Assembly (NCBI RefSeq): GCF_014654365.1
Contig: NZ_BNAY01000012.1
Coordinates: 199,807-263,806, forward strand
Reading direction: 5' to 3'
From: Amycolatopsis oliviviridis
GTDB lineage: Bacteria > Actinomycetota > Actinomycetes > Mycobacteriales > Pseudonocardiaceae
DNA: 64,000 nucleotides
Positions 24,303 to 33,664 of this stretch are shown here, piece by piece. Both the position numbers and the translations under genes were made by a program. The notes beneath the pieces are model-generated. The model searched no databases. It was given only the letters and a program-made list of their open reading frames with translations, and was not told the origin of the DNA. Position 1 is the first letter of the stretch; each line of letters starts with the position of its first letter.

Positions 24303-26144
24303 TTGACGACGTTCGCCGACACGACCTTCACGCCCCCGGAGCTCATCCGGAACTTCTGCATCATCGCGCACATCGACCACGGCAAGTCGACCCTGGCCGA
24401 CCGGATGCTGCAGCTCACCGGCGTGGTCGAGGAGCGGGCCATGCGCGCTCAGTACCTCGACCGCATGGACATCGAACGGGAACGCGGGATCACCATCAAG
24501 GCGCAGAACGTGCGCCTGCCCTGGAAGGTCGACGGCCAGGACCACGTCCTGCACCTGATCGACACCCCGGGCCACGTGGACTTCACCTACGAGGTCTCCC
24601 GGGCCTTGGAGGCCTGTGAAGGGGCGATCCTGCTGGTCGACGCCGCGCAGGGGATCGAGGCGCAGACGCTGGCGAACCTCTACCTGGCGCTCGAGAAGAA
24701 CCTCCACATCATCCCGGTGCTGAACAAGATCGACCTGCCGTCGGCCGACCCGGATAAGTACGCGGCCGAGCTGGCGCACATCATCGGTTGCGAGCCCTCG
24801 GACGTGCTCCGCGTGTCGGCGAAGACCGGCATGGGCGTGACCGACCTGCTGGACGAGTGCGTCAAGCAGGTCCCGCCGCCGGTCGGCGACCCGGACGCGC
24901 CCGCCCGCGCGATGATCTTCGACTCGGTGTACGACACCTACCGGGGAGTCGTGACCTACATCAGGGTCGTCGACGGCAAGATCACGCCGCGCGAGCGGAT
25001 CAAGATGATGTCCACCGGTGCCACCCACGAACTCCTCGAGGTCGGGATCATCTCGCCGGAGCCCAAGCCCAGCAAGGGACTCGGGGTCGGTGAGGTGGGA
25101 TACCTCATCACCGGTGTGAAGGACGTCCGTCAGTCGAAGGTCGGTGACACCGTCACCTCCGAGCGCAAGGGCGCCGAGGAGCCGCTCGCCGGCTACCGCG
25201 AGCCGAAGCCGATGGTCTACTCCGGCCTGTACCCCGTCGACGGTTCGGACTACCCCGAGCTGCGTGAGGCGCTGGACAAGCTCCAGCTCAACGACGCCGC
25301 GCTCGCCTACGAACCCGAGACCTCCGTGGCGCTCGGGTTCGGATTCCGTTGCGGCTTCCTCGGCCTGCTCCACCTGGAGATCACGCGGGACAGGCTCGAA
25401 CGCGAATTCGGCCTCGACCTGATCTCCACCGCGCCGAACGTCATCTACAACGTCGTGCTCGAGGACAAGAGCGAGATCGTGGTGACGAACCCGTCGGACT
25501 GGCCGACCGGGATGAAGATCTCCGAGGTCCACGAACCGGTCTCCAAGGTGAGCATCCTGGCGCCTTCGGAGTTCGTCGGCACGATCATGGAGCTGTGCCA
25601 GGCCAAGCGCGGCACGCTGCTGGGGATGGACTACCTCTCCGAGGACCGCGTCGAACTGCGCTACAACATCCCGCTCGCGGAGATCATCTTCGACTTCTTC
25701 GACACGCTGAAGTCGCGTACCCGCGGCTACGCGTCTCTCGACTACGAAGAGGGCGGTGACCAGATCGCCGACCTGGTCAAGGTCGACATCCTGTTGCAGG
25801 GTGAAACCGTCGACGCGTTCTCGGCGATCGTGCACAAGGACGCCGCGTACGGTTACGGCAACCGGATGGCGACGCGGCTGCGAGAGCTGATTCCGCGGCA
25901 GCAGTTCGAGGTGCCGATCCAGGCGGCCGTCGGGTCCCGGATCATCGCCCGCGAGACCATCCGCGCGATCCGCAAGGACGTGCTCGCGAAGTGCTACGGC
26001 GGTGACATCTCGCGTAAGCGCAAGCTGCTGGAAAAGCAGAAGGAAGGCAAGAAGCGGATGAAGACCGTCGGCCGGGTCGAGGTGCCGCAGGAAGCCTTCG
26101 TCGCCGCACTGTCCACTGAGGACACCGGTAGCAAGAAGAAGTAG
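24303..26144 (+). CDS. lepA: Elongation factor 4 (LepA)
   Basis: Translational GTPase of 613 aa acting on ribosomes. G1 is AHIDHGKSTL, switch region RERGITIKAQ, G3 DTPGHVDFTYEV, G4 NKIDLPSA. The C-terminal domain unique to LepA ends YGGDISRKRKLLEKQKEGKKRMK. The start is a TTG at 24303 preceded by GCGAGGAAA. The gene lies alone and is followed by a hairpin terminator. Mycobacterium lepA (Rv2404c) lies in the same neighbourhood. Confidence 0.97.
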   Translation: MTTFADTTFTPPELIRNFCIIAHIDHGKSTLADRMLQLTGVVEERAMRAQYLDRMDIERERGITIKAQNVRLPWKVDGQDHVLHLIDTPGHVDFTYEVSRALEACEGAILLVDAAQGIEAQTLANLYLALEKNLHIIPVLNKIDLPSADPDKYAAELAHIIGCEPSDVLRVSAKTGMGVTDLLDECVKQVPPPVGDPDAPARAMIFDSVYDTYRGVVTYIRVVDGKITPRERIKMMSTGATHELLEVGIISPEPKPSKGLGVGEVGYLITGVKDVRQSKVGDTVTSERKGAEEPLAGYREPKPMVYSGLYPVDGSDYPELREALDKLQLNDAALAYEPETSVALGFGFRCGFLGLLHLEITRDRLEREFGLDLISTAPNVIYNVVLEDKSEIVVTNPSDWPTGMKISEVHEPVSKVSILAPSEFVGTIMELCQAKRGTLLGMDYLSEDRVELRYNIPLAEIIFDFFDTLKSRTRGYASLDYEEGGDQIADLVKVDILLQGETVDAFSAIVHKDAAYGYGNRMATRLRELIPRQQFEVPIQAAVGSRIIARETIRAIRKDVLAKCYGGDISRKRKLLEKQKEGKKRMKTVGRVEVPQEAFVAALSTEDTGSKKK

Positions 26145-26153
26145 CCGTACTCA

Positions 26154-26193
26154 CGAAAAGGCCGCCCGGATCCAGGTCCGGGGGGCCTTTTCG
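26154..26193. terminator. Bidirectional terminator between lepA and the PPOX gene
   Basis: CGAAAAGGCC (26154-26163) pairs with GGCCTTTTCG (26184-26193), with further GC pairing inside. A tract of four As on one side and four Ts on the other gives U-rich ends on either strand, as needed for convergent genes. Confidence 0.75.
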
Positions 26194-26195
26194 GC

Positions 26196-26642
26196 TCAGC
26201 GGTTCCCGCTGACGCGGTTCGCCGTGACGAAGACGGCGACGCGGCGCTCGGCGGCCATCACGCGGTCGTACTCGTCCCAGTCGTCGTGGGTCCCCGTCGC
26301 CGCGATGAAGACGTCGCGCAGCAACCGCGGGAGCCCGGCCGGGTCGAAGTCGGGGTCCGGGTCGTCCGGGCCGACGAGGTGGGTGTTTCCCTGGACCGCC
26401 GCCCATTCCCAGCCGCGCCGGAAGGTGATCGTGGCGTGGCCCGCCCGGCGGAACAGGTCGAGTTTCTTCACTCCGCCCATCGCGACGAAGGCGACTCCCG
26501 GTGCCTTGGTGACCGGGTCTTCGAAGACCCCGGCGTTGACCACCGAGGAGTGGACGGTGCCGTCCGCGCGAACCGTCGAGACGGTCGCGAGTCCGTTTTC
26601 ACGCAAGGAAAGAGTGCGGACGAGTTCGAGGTCTGCGGCCAT
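26196..26642 (-). CDS. PPOX-class (pyridoxamine 5'-phosphate oxidase-like) split-barrel protein
   Basis: A 148-aa split beta-barrel protein with LATVSTVRADGTVHSSVVNAG near the N-terminus and ATITFRRGWEWAAVQGNTHLVGPDD in the middle, as in F420- or FMN-binding PPOX proteins of actinobacteria. The ATG at 26642 is used because the frame upstream has no family similarity. Cofactor and substrate are not determined. Confidence 0.75.
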   Translation of the reverse strand: MAADLELVRTLSLRENGLATVSTVRADGTVHSSVVNAGVFEDPVTKAPGVAFVAMGGVKKLDLFRRAGHATITFRRGWEWAAVQGNTHLVGPDDPDPDFDPAGLPRLLRDVFIAATGTHDDWDEYDRVMAAERRVAVFVTANRVSGNR

Positions 26643-26698
26643 GGATCCACCGTAGCCCGCCCGGCCGGTGAAGGGGGCCGAGCGGGCGGACGGAGGGA

Positions 26699-28462
26699 TC
26701 AGCAGGTGCCGTCGTCGCGCCAGACACCCCATTCACCGGTGGTGCCGGGCTCTTCGCCTCGCGTCCACCACTTCGCGTACCACTTGTGCCCGTTGTGGGA
26801 GACACTCGTGCCGCCGGTGTAGGCCGCGGCGCGATCCCAGGCCGGGAGCGAGCAGGTGCCCGGGTTGCCGGATCCGGTTTCCCAGGGCACCTGGCTCGAC
26901 TTGTAGTAGCCGAGGCCCTGCGCCTGCCAGCGCGGGGCCTGCGCGCCGAGGCGCACCCGGAAGGTGTTCCAGTCGTGCGTCGACCACGGCGACCAGCCCA
27001 GTTCGGCGTGCGCCGGGAGCCGCGGGAAGGCGAGGTAGTCGATGTTCGCCGGGGTCACCACGGTTTCGGTCCACAGCGGGGATTCGACCCCGCGCACGGC
27101 GGATTCGGGCACCCCGGAGAGATAGGCGCCCGGGTTCCAGTTGTAGGCGTCCTGGACCTCGATGTAGCCCGCCCACGACAGCCCGATCGGCGTGCTGGAG
27201 TTGTACTTCATGTCCAGGTAGGCCTTGTTCGCCGGCGACATGATCACCTTGCTGCCGCGGGCGACGGCGTTCGCGACCTCCGTGCTGGACGTCGTCGTGC
27301 CCCAGAACTGCGGGGTCGCCGTGGCGGGCAGGGTGGCCTTGCCGATCTCGTGCCAGCCGACGACCTGCTTGCCCGCGGCGGCCACCATCGGCAGCACCCG
27401 GTTCATGAAGGTGCGGTAGTCCGCGTCGCTGGTGGCCTGGGCCTCGTCGCCGCCGAGGTGGAAGTACGGCCCGGGGGTCAGCGCCGCGATCTCCCGGATG
27501 ACGTCGTTCACGAAGGTGTAGGTGATCTCCTTCGAGATGCAGAGCGAGCTGTAGCCGACAGCGGTGTCGGTGCGCAGCGGGGGAGCGGTGTTGTTGCAGT
27601 TCAGTTCCGCGTACGAGGCCTGCGCGGCGTTGGTGTGGCCGGGCATGTCGATCTCCGGGATGACCGTGATGAACCGCGAAGCCGCGTAGTTCACGATCTC
27701 CGAGTACTGCGCCTTGGTGTAGTAGCCACCGGCACCGCCACCGACCTGGGTGCTGCCGCCGTAGGTGGCCAGACGCGGCCAGCTGTCGATCTGGATGCGC
27801 CAGCCCTGGTCGTCGGCCAGGTGGAGGTGCAGGTTGTTGATCTTGTACTGCGCCAGCTGATCGATGTACCGCTTGACCGTGGCGACCGGGTGGAAGTGCC
27901 GGGCGACGTCGAGCATCGCGCCGCGGTAGCCGAAGCGCGGGTAGTCCAGGATGGCGGCGCCCGGGATTGTCCAGGGACCCTGCTGCACGGTGGGGCTTTC
28001 GATCTTGCCGGGCAGCAGCTGTCGCAGCGTCTGGACGCCGCCGAAGAGGCCTTGCGCCGTCGTCGCGCGCAGGATGACCGAAGCGGACGTCGAGTTCAGC
28101 TGATAGCCCTGGTCGCCGACGCGTGTGTCGGCGCCGGACAGCAGGAGCGAGATGCCGTCGGTGGGCGTGCCCGAGGGCGCGTCGGAGACCGGCAACGCGA
28201 AGCCGGTGGACGTGCGGAAGACGCCGGCGAGATAGTCGCCGACGGCTTTGGCCTGTGCCGAACCGGCCTGGGTGTAGATCTTGGTGTCGGCGGTCAGGGC
28301 GTAGTCGGAGCCGGTGACCGCTTGGACCGAGACCGGTACCGGGACGATCGCCTGCAGTGGCGGTGTGGCCGCGTCGGCGACGGGGGCGGCTGCGGTGGTG
28401 GCGCCGGCGAGCAGCGCCACCCCGACGAAGGCGCGGCCCAGCCGCGCTTTCAAGGTCTTCAC
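26699..28462 (-). CDS. Secreted beta-N-acetylhexosaminidase (GH20) with chitin-binding module
   Basis: Extracellular chitobiase-type enzyme of 587 aa. A signal peptide covers about 1-32 (hydrophobic core, then ADAATPP). A GH20b domain (about 35-170) precedes the catalytic barrel. The Asp-Glu pair is D339-E340 in HLGGDEAQ and the acetamide mechanism of GH20 is expected. The last ~45 residues (WDRAAAYTGGTSVSHNGHKWYAKWW) form a CBM5/12 chitin-binding module. It removes GlcNAc from chito-oligosaccharides. A DasR box lies 70-80 bp upstream. Confidence 0.92.
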   Translation of the reverse strand: MKTLKARLGRAFVGVALLAGATTAAAPVADAATPPLQAIVPVPVSVQAVTGSDYALTADTKIYTQAGSAQAKAVGDYLAGVFRTSTGFALPVSDAPSGTPTDGISLLLSGADTRVGDQGYQLNSTSASVILRATTAQGLFGGVQTLRQLLPGKIESPTVQQGPWTIPGAAILDYPRFGYRGAMLDVARHFHPVATVKRYIDQLAQYKINNLHLHLADDQGWRIQIDSWPRLATYGGSTQVGGGAGGYYTKAQYSEIVNYAASRFITVIPEIDMPGHTNAAQASYAELNCNNTAPPLRTDTAVGYSSLCISKEITYTFVNDVIREIAALTPGPYFHLGGDEAQATSDADYRTFMNRVLPMVAAAGKQVVGWHEIGKATLPATATPQFWGTTTSSTEVANAVARGSKVIMSPANKAYLDMKYNSSTPIGLSWAGYIEVQDAYNWNPGAYLSGVPESAVRGVESPLWTETVVTPANIDYLAFPRLPAHAELGWSPWSTHDWNTFRVRLGAQAPRWQAQGLGYYKSSQVPWETGSGNPGTCSLPAWDRAAAYTGGTSVSHNGHKWYAKWWTRGEEPGTTGEWGVWRDDGTC

Positions 28463-28530
28463 CGGGGCCTCCAGAGGGCGGGGACGTGACCCACGTCACG
28501 ACTGGTCAGATCGTCGCACCTCCGGCGGTA

Positions 28531-28544
28531 AAGGTCTAGACCAT
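28531..28544. promoter_or_regulatory. DasR box upstream of the hexosaminidase gene
   Basis: AAGGTCTAGACCAT contains the perfect palindrome GGTCTAGACC (28533-28542) and differs at one position from the DasR core TGGTCTAGACCA. DasR is the GntR-family repressor of GlcNAc and chitin metabolism, relieved by glucosamine-6-phosphate. The location between the hexosaminidase and the divergent oxidoreductase gene, and the enzyme's substrate, support the call. Confidence 0.78.
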
Positions 28545-28613
28545 CAAGGAGGAACCTTGGAGTGACTCGAACGTCACATACCGTGTCGTCGAGAGGGGAC
28601 TATCGTCGGAAAC

Positions 28614-29663
28614 GTGTTCGAAGACCTGCGTTTCCCGGTGATAGCGGCTCCGATGGCGGGCGGGCCGACCACTCCCGAGCTGGTGGCCGCGGTGACCGCG
28701 GCGGGCGGATTCGGCTTCCTGGCAGGTGGCTATCTGAGCGCCGATGCCCTCCAGGAGCGGATCGCGAAGACCGCCGAGCTCACCGGTGAGCCTTTCGGCG
28801 TGAACCTCTTCGTCCCGGGTGGCGCCGGCGAGGCGGATCTCAGCGGCCATGTCGAGCGCTGGCGCGCGGAAGCCGAGCGCTACGGCGTCGAGCCCGGCGA
28901 GCCGGACTGGGATGACGACGCCTATGCCGCGAAGCTCGAGGTCGTGCTGGAGCGGGAGGTGCCGGTCGTCTCGTTCACCTTCGGTGCGCCCTCACGTGAG
29001 GACGTCGAGCGCCTGCACGCCAACGGAAGCAAGGTGGCCGTCACCGTCACCAGTCCGGCGGAGGCCGATCAGGCCGTGGCTGTCGGTGCGGACGCTCTCG
29101 TGGTCCAGGGATTCGAAGCTGGGGCGCATCGAGGGCTCTTCGCCGACGAGCCCGGAGCCGAAGGCGGGGGAGCGCAGTACGGCGCGCTCAGCCTGCTTCG
29201 CCTGGTCTCGGCGCGGACGGATCTGCCGCTGGTCGCGACCGGCGGGCTCGTGCACGGCGCCGATATCGCGGCGGTGCTGACGGCGGGAGCCGTCGCGGCC
29301 CAGCTGGGGACCGCGTTCCTTCGTGCGGACGAAGCCGGAACGCAGCCCGCGCACCGGCAGGCGCTCGCGGACGGCGGAAGGCCGACGGCGTTCACCAGGG
29401 CATTCAGCGGACGTCCCGCCCGGTCTCTGGTCAACCGCGCGGTCGCGGACTTCTCGGCCACCGCGCCGTCGGCGTATCCGCAGGTCAACAACCTGACCAA
29501 ACCGATCCGTGCGGCGGCGGGAAAAGCGGGGGACCCAGAGGTGATGTCCCTCTACGCGGGACAGACCTACGAACTCGCGGGCTCCGGCCCGGCGGCGTCG
29601 ATCGTCGAACGCCTCCAAGCCGAAGCCCGCGAAGCCGCTACGCGTTTGAGTCGTCTCCGCTGA
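28614..29663 (+). CDS. Nitronate monooxygenase family (NMO/2-nitropropane dioxygenase-like) FMN enzyme
   Basis: A 349-aa TIM-barrel flavoprotein. PVIAAPMAGG at the N-terminus, VVQGFEAGAHRG (phosphate and catalytic His region), LVATGGLVHGADIAAVLTAGAVAAQLGTAFL (FMN phosphate site) are typical. Substrates in this family vary, so nitronate oxidation is the family default only. A TATCGT at 28601-28606 lies 7 nt before the GTG and no ribosome-binding site is seen, so the mRNA may be leaderless. It overlaps the convergent permease by 26 bp. Confidence 0.83.
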   Translation: MFEDLRFPVIAAPMAGGPTTPELVAAVTAAGGFGFLAGGYLSADALQERIAKTAELTGEPFGVNLFVPGGAGEADLSGHVERWRAEAERYGVEPGEPDWDDDAYAAKLEVVLEREVPVVSFTFGAPSREDVERLHANGSKVAVTVTSPAEADQAVAVGADALVVQGFEAGAHRGLFADEPGAEGGGAQYGALSLLRLVSARTDLPLVATGGLVHGADIAAVLTAGAVAAQLGTAFLRADEAGTQPAHRQALADGGRPTAFTRAFSGRPARSLVNRAVADFSATAPSAYPQVNNLTKPIRAAAGKAGDPEVMSLYAGQTYELAGSGPAASIVERLQAEAREAATRLSRLR

Positions 29664-31116
29664 CCTGCTTCGCGTCGCCGTTGTTCGCGTTCATGACCGA
29701 GTGACGGCGGCTGTAGGCGAAGTAGATGATCAGGCCGATGGCGAACCAGGCCGCGAACCGCAGCCAGGTCTCCGGGTTCAGGAACGTGATCAGCCAGATC
29801 GAGAAGACGATCCCGATGATCGGCACGATCGGCATCCCCGGCGTCTTGAAGGACCGGGGCAGGTCCGGCTGCTTGTAGCGCAGCACGATCACCGCGACGC
29901 AGACGACGACGAACGCGAGCAGGATGCCGATGTTCGTCAGCTCGGCGGCCTCACCGATGGGCAGCAGCCCGGCGATGATCGCGGACGCGCCGCCGAGCAC
30001 CCAGGTCATCCGGCTCGGCACCTTGCGCACCGGGTGGGTCTTGCCGAACCACTTGGGCAGCAGGCCGTCGCGGCTCATCGAGTAGCCGACGCGGCTCGCG
30101 CCCATGAGGAAGGTGAACAGCACCGTGGTGATACCGATGATCGCGCCGACCGCGATGATCAGGCCGAGCCACTTCATCCCGATACCGGCGAAGGCGCTTG
30201 AGAAGGCGGCTTCGCTGTCGATGTCCTTGTAGTTGACCATGCCGGTCAGGACCAGGCAGGCGAGGACGTAGAGCACCATCGAGATGGCGAGCGAGTAGAT
30301 GATCGCCTTCGGCATGTGTTTCTGGGAGTCGGTCGACTCCTCGGCCGCCGTCGACATGGCGTCGTAGCCGAACACGGCGAAGAACACCGTCGCCGCGCCG
30401 GTGAACGCGCCGCTGAGGCCGAACGGGAAGAAGTTCGAGTAGTTGTCGGTGTTGATGTGGAAGACACCGACGACGATCACCAGCAGGACCAGGCCCACCT
30501 TCAGGTAGACCAGCAGCGTCTCGAACCGGGCGGCGTTCTTCATGCCCTGGTTGAGGATGAAGGCGATCAGCAGGCACAGCAGCACGGCGAACAGGTTGAT
30601 CTTGTAGGACCCCGGTTCGACACCGGCCTTTTCCGTGCCTGGAGCGCCGAGCATCCACGTCGGGAGCTCGACGTTGAGATAGCCCAGCAGTTCGTTGAAG
30701 TAGCCGGAGATGCCGATCGCGACCACCGCCACGATCGCGGTGTACTCCAGCAGCAGGTCCCAGCCGATGAACCAGCCGACGATCTCGCCCAGCACGGTGT
30801 AGCCGTAGGTGTACGCGGATCCGGCACGGGGGATCAGCCCGGCGAACTCGGCGTAGGAGAACGCGGCGGCCGCGCTGGCGATACCCGCGATGAGGAACGA
30901 GATCAGCACGGCGGGTCCCGCCGTCTCGTTCGCGACCGCGCCGGCCAGGGAGAAGATCCCCGCGCCGATGATGCCGCCGACGCCGATCGCGGTCAGTTGA
31001 CGCAACCCCAGCGTGCGCTGGAGCCCCCCTCCGCCGTCACTGAGCTCTTGGATCTGTTCGATCGGTTTGCGGCGGAATATCCCGGATCCCGAGCCCAGGC
31101 TGCGCTGTGCGGACAT
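29638..31116 (-). CDS. APC-superfamily amino acid permease (cationic amino acid transporter type)
   Basis: A 492-aa permease with about 12 to 14 helices. IGVGGIIGAGIFSLAGAVA in helix 1 is the APC substrate-binding loop, and FFAVFGYDAMSTAAEES is the helix 6 block of the CAT subfamily (YfnA-like). CAT transporters take up arginine, lysine, ornithine or other amino acids in symport. The precise substrate is not visible. Confidence 0.88.
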   Translation of the reverse strand: MSAQRSLGSGSGIFRRKPIEQIQELSDGGGGLQRTLGLRQLTAIGVGGIIGAGIFSLAGAVANETAGPAVLISFLIAGIASAAAAFSYAEFAGLIPRAGSAYTYGYTVLGEIVGWFIGWDLLLEYTAIVAVVAIGISGYFNELLGYLNVELPTWMLGAPGTEKAGVEPGSYKINLFAVLLCLLIAFILNQGMKNAARFETLLVYLKVGLVLLVIVVGVFHINTDNYSNFFPFGLSGAFTGAATVFFAVFGYDAMSTAAEESTDSQKHMPKAIIYSLAISMVLYVLACLVLTGMVNYKDIDSEAAFSSAFAGIGMKWLGLIIAVGAIIGITTVLFTFLMGASRVGYSMSRDGLLPKWFGKTHPVRKVPSRMTWVLGGASAIIAGLLPIGEAAELTNIGILLAFVVVCVAVIVLRYKQPDLPRSFKTPGMPIVPIIGIVFSIWLITFLNPETWLRFAAWFAIGLIIYFAYSRRHSVMNANNGDAKQVSGDDSNA

Positions 31117-31196
31117 CGTCGTCTCCCAACAGGTTGTGCTTTTCGGACCGGGTCGACAGTCCGAAAGGCACCGTAGCGGGAGACGGGACTTCGCAC

Positions 31197-32240
31197 CTAT
31201 CCGGCGACGGTGTCCTCTCTCACTTCGGCGGCCACGCGAGCGGCGATCTTCGACGGCCTGGACGCGCCGGCGGAGAAGTACGTCAGCAGCTCCGAGATCT
31301 CGACGGGATCGTCCAGCTGCGGGCAGTGGCCCCAGTCCTCGCGCACCATCAGCCTGCTGTGCGGGACCAGTGCGTGCAGCTGCCGTCCGGAAGCGGCGCT
31401 GACCAGCTTGTCCTTGCCGCAGACGACCACCAGGAGCGGGACACGGACCTCTTCGAGCCGATACGCGTTCGCCAGCTCCTCGACGAGTTGCCTCGCCTGC
31501 TCGAGCCGGGTGGTGGTGGAGCGGTAGTCCGGGAACAGCGCCGTGAAGCGGCGCACCTGGTCGGCGTCCGCGGCGGCGGCGTCGGCGTACAGCAGCCGGG
31601 GAACGACCTGCTCGGCGACGGCGCGCACAAGGAAGCCGGGGATCGGCAGCGGCAGGGCCGAGTACATCCGCAGCGGCAGCGGATAGCGGGCCACGGTACG
31701 GATGAGCCAGCTGTCCACGAAACCGGGCGCGGCGATCGACACCACGCCCGCGACCGGCAGCCGGTGGTTCTCGGCGGCACGCAGGCTCATCGTGCCGCCG
31801 AGCGAGTTGCCGGCGAGCACCACCGTGCCGAGTACGGCCTGCTCCTTGATCACGGCCGCGGCGAAGGCGTCCAGCTGCGGGAGCATCGGGCCCGGCCGGA
31901 GTGGCTGAGCGTCACCGAACCCGGGCAGATCGACCGCGACCGCCGGGATACCGGCGGCCGCGAGCAGTTCCAGAACCGGGCGCCAGGTGTCGGCGCTGTC
32001 GCAGTAGCCGTGCAGCAGCACCAGCCTCGGTGCCGTCGGCTTGGCCTGTCCGCGCGCGGTGGCCCGCTTGCCGAGCACCCGCCGTGGCGTGCGGTCGACG
32101 GGTGCGGGTGGCTGCGGTCCGACTTCCAGCACTCTGGTGCGGACACCGGCATAGCGCCGGAAGGAGGCGCGGATCGGGTCGGCGTCGGTGGTGGTCCGGC
32201 CCCCCGGGTCCGCCGGTTCGGGCCGCTGCGATGCGGTCAT
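31197..32240 (-). CDS. Alpha/beta hydrolase
   Basis: A 347-aa hydrolase with an unstructured N-terminal ~70 residues. LVLLHGYCDSADTW holds the oxyanion HG, GNSLGGTMS the nucleophile serine, and GHCPQLDDPVEI the catalytic histidine. No signal peptide is present, so it is cytoplasmic. Esterase, epoxide hydrolase or C-C hydrolase activity cannot be separated by eye. It sits 80 bp downstream of the permease gene start on the same strand. Confidence 0.83.
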   Translation of the reverse strand: MTASQRPEPADPGGRTTTDADPIRASFRRYAGVRTRVLEVGPQPPAPVDRTPRRVLGKRATARGQAKPTAPRLVLLHGYCDSADTWRPVLELLAAAGIPAVAVDLPGFGDAQPLRPGPMLPQLDAFAAAVIKEQAVLGTVVLAGNSLGGTMSLRAAENHRLPVAGVVSIAAPGFVDSWLIRTVARYPLPLRMYSALPLPIPGFLVRAVAEQVVPRLLYADAAAADADQVRRFTALFPDYRSTTTRLEQARQLVEELANAYRLEEVRVPLLVVVCGKDKLVSAASGRQLHALVPHSRLMVREDWGHCPQLDDPVEISELLTYFSAGASRPSKIAARVAAEVREDTVAG

Positions 32241-32424
32241 GCTTCCAGGTTAACCGCGAGAGGTCGGATTTTGGTCGAACTTTGGTCGTGAGAATCTTGC
32301 TGAGTCATAACGTTCTTGACACTTGACAAGACGGCGAAATGACTGGTTGACCTGCGTGGAACGCGCGGACGTGCGCAAATGTGCGCGCTTGATCACGACT
32401 GCGGCAAGATCCGCACTCATCCGA

Positions 32425-33390
32425 TCAATGCGCGAATACAACCTTTCCAGAGGTTTCCCCGTCGAGCATGTTCTTAAACCCGGTTTCGGCTTCCGAGAAC
32501 GGCAATTCGGCGCCGATCTGCGGGCGGACCCCGGTGAGCTCGAGGTAGGCGAGGAGATCGGTCAGTTCGTCCCTGGTCCCCATGGTCGAACCCGCGATAC
32601 GCAGTTGCAGAAAGAACACGCGCTGCAACTCCGCGTGAGCGTCCGGACCGCTGGTCGAGCCCGAAACGACGATGATCCCGCCCGGTTTGAGCGACTTCAC
32701 CGAGTGGGACCAGGTCGCCTTCCCGACGGTTTCGAAGACCGCGTCGACCCGCTCCGGCAGCCGGGCCCCGGACTCAAAGGTCTGATGTGCGCCCAAATTC
32801 TCTGCCAGCGCACGCTTTTCTTCGCTACGCCCAGTCACCCAAACCCGGAATCCGGCCGCACGCCCGAGCTGCACGAGGGCGGTCGAGACGCCGCCGGAGG
32901 CGCCCTGGACGAGCATCGTCTGTCCGGGCCGCAGGCCGGACTTCACGAACAGCATCCGGTACGCGGTCAGCCAGGCCGTGCCCATGGTCGCGGCTTCGGC
33001 GAAGCTCAGGCTCGCCGGCTTCGGCACGACATTGCGCGCCGGGACCACGACCTGCTCGGCGAAGGTGCCCTGGTGCTTCTCGGTGAGCAGGGTGCGCTTC
33101 GGGTCGAGCGTGTCATCGCCCTGCCAGCCGGGGGCGTTGATCACCGAGTGGACGACGACCTCGGTGCCGTCGTCGAGGGTGCCCGCGCCGTCGCAGCCCA
33201 GGATCATCGGGAATTGCTCGGGTTTGATGCCGACCCCGCGCAGCGTCCACAGGTCGTGCATGTTGAGGCTGGCGGCCTTGATGTTGACCCGCACCCAGCC
33301 TTCGGGCACCTCGGGCTCGGGCCGCTCGCCGATCACGAGCGAGTCCAGCGGCTTTTCGGCGTTGGGTTCGGAAGCGTAAACGGCGAACAT
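32425..33390 (-). CDS. Zinc-binding dehydrogenase / quinone oxidoreductase-like protein (MDR family)
   Basis: A 321-aa medium-chain dehydrogenase/reductase. VKAASLNMHDLW-type N-terminal GroES domain is followed by a Rossmann domain with MLVQGASGGVSTALVQLGRAAG as the NADP site. The structural-zinc cysteine cluster of alcohol dehydrogenases is absent, which places it with quinone oxidoreductase and enoyl-reductase members. It is divergent from the small membrane protein at 33450. Confidence 0.82.
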   Translation of the reverse strand: MFAVYASEPNAEKPLDSLVIGERPEPEVPEGWVRVNIKAASLNMHDLWTLRGVGIKPEQFPMILGCDGAGTLDDGTEVVVHSVINAPGWQGDDTLDPKRTLLTEKHQGTFAEQVVVPARNVVPKPASLSFAEAATMGTAWLTAYRMLFVKSGLRPGQTMLVQGASGGVSTALVQLGRAAGFRVWVTGRSEEKRALAENLGAHQTFESGARLPERVDAVFETVGKATWSHSVKSLKPGGIIVVSGSTSGPDAHAELQRVFFLQLRIAGSTMGTRDELTDLLAYLELTGVRPQIGAELPFSEAETGFKNMLDGETSGKVVFAH

Positions 33391-33449
33391 GTCAGCAACC
33401 TACATGGCCTGACCGGCGGAGGCAGTGGGTACGAGCGTAGGCTCACCAC

Positions 33450-33653
33450 GTGTTCAACGGGCTTGCTGACTGGTGGGACGGCGTCGAGCTGTGGCTCGCG
33501 CAGGCCCCGTTTCCCGTGCAGTTCGTGCTGGTCATGGCGGTCGTGGTGCCGCTGTGCCTGGTCGCGGCCTGGCTGCTCGACGCGCTCTTCGGGAAGGTCG
33601 CCCGGCTCTTCGGCGCGGCCCGCGATGCGAACGACCCCGATCGCTCCTCCTAA
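33450..33653 (+). CDS. Small single-pass membrane protein
   Basis: A 67-aa protein with one clear membrane helix (FVLVMAVVVPLCLVAAWLL, about 25-43) and a short charged C-terminus. I do not recognise a family. TAGGCT at 33438-33443 stands 6 nt before the GTG, so expression is probably leaderless. It directly precedes the RNase and barstar genes (11 bp gap), which suggests it belongs to that module or is a neighbour by chance. Confidence 0.65.
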   Translation: MFNGLADWWDGVELWLAQAPFPVQFVLVMAVVVPLCLVAAWLLDALFGKVARLFGAARDANDPDRSS

Positions 33654-33664
33654 GCTGGCGAACC

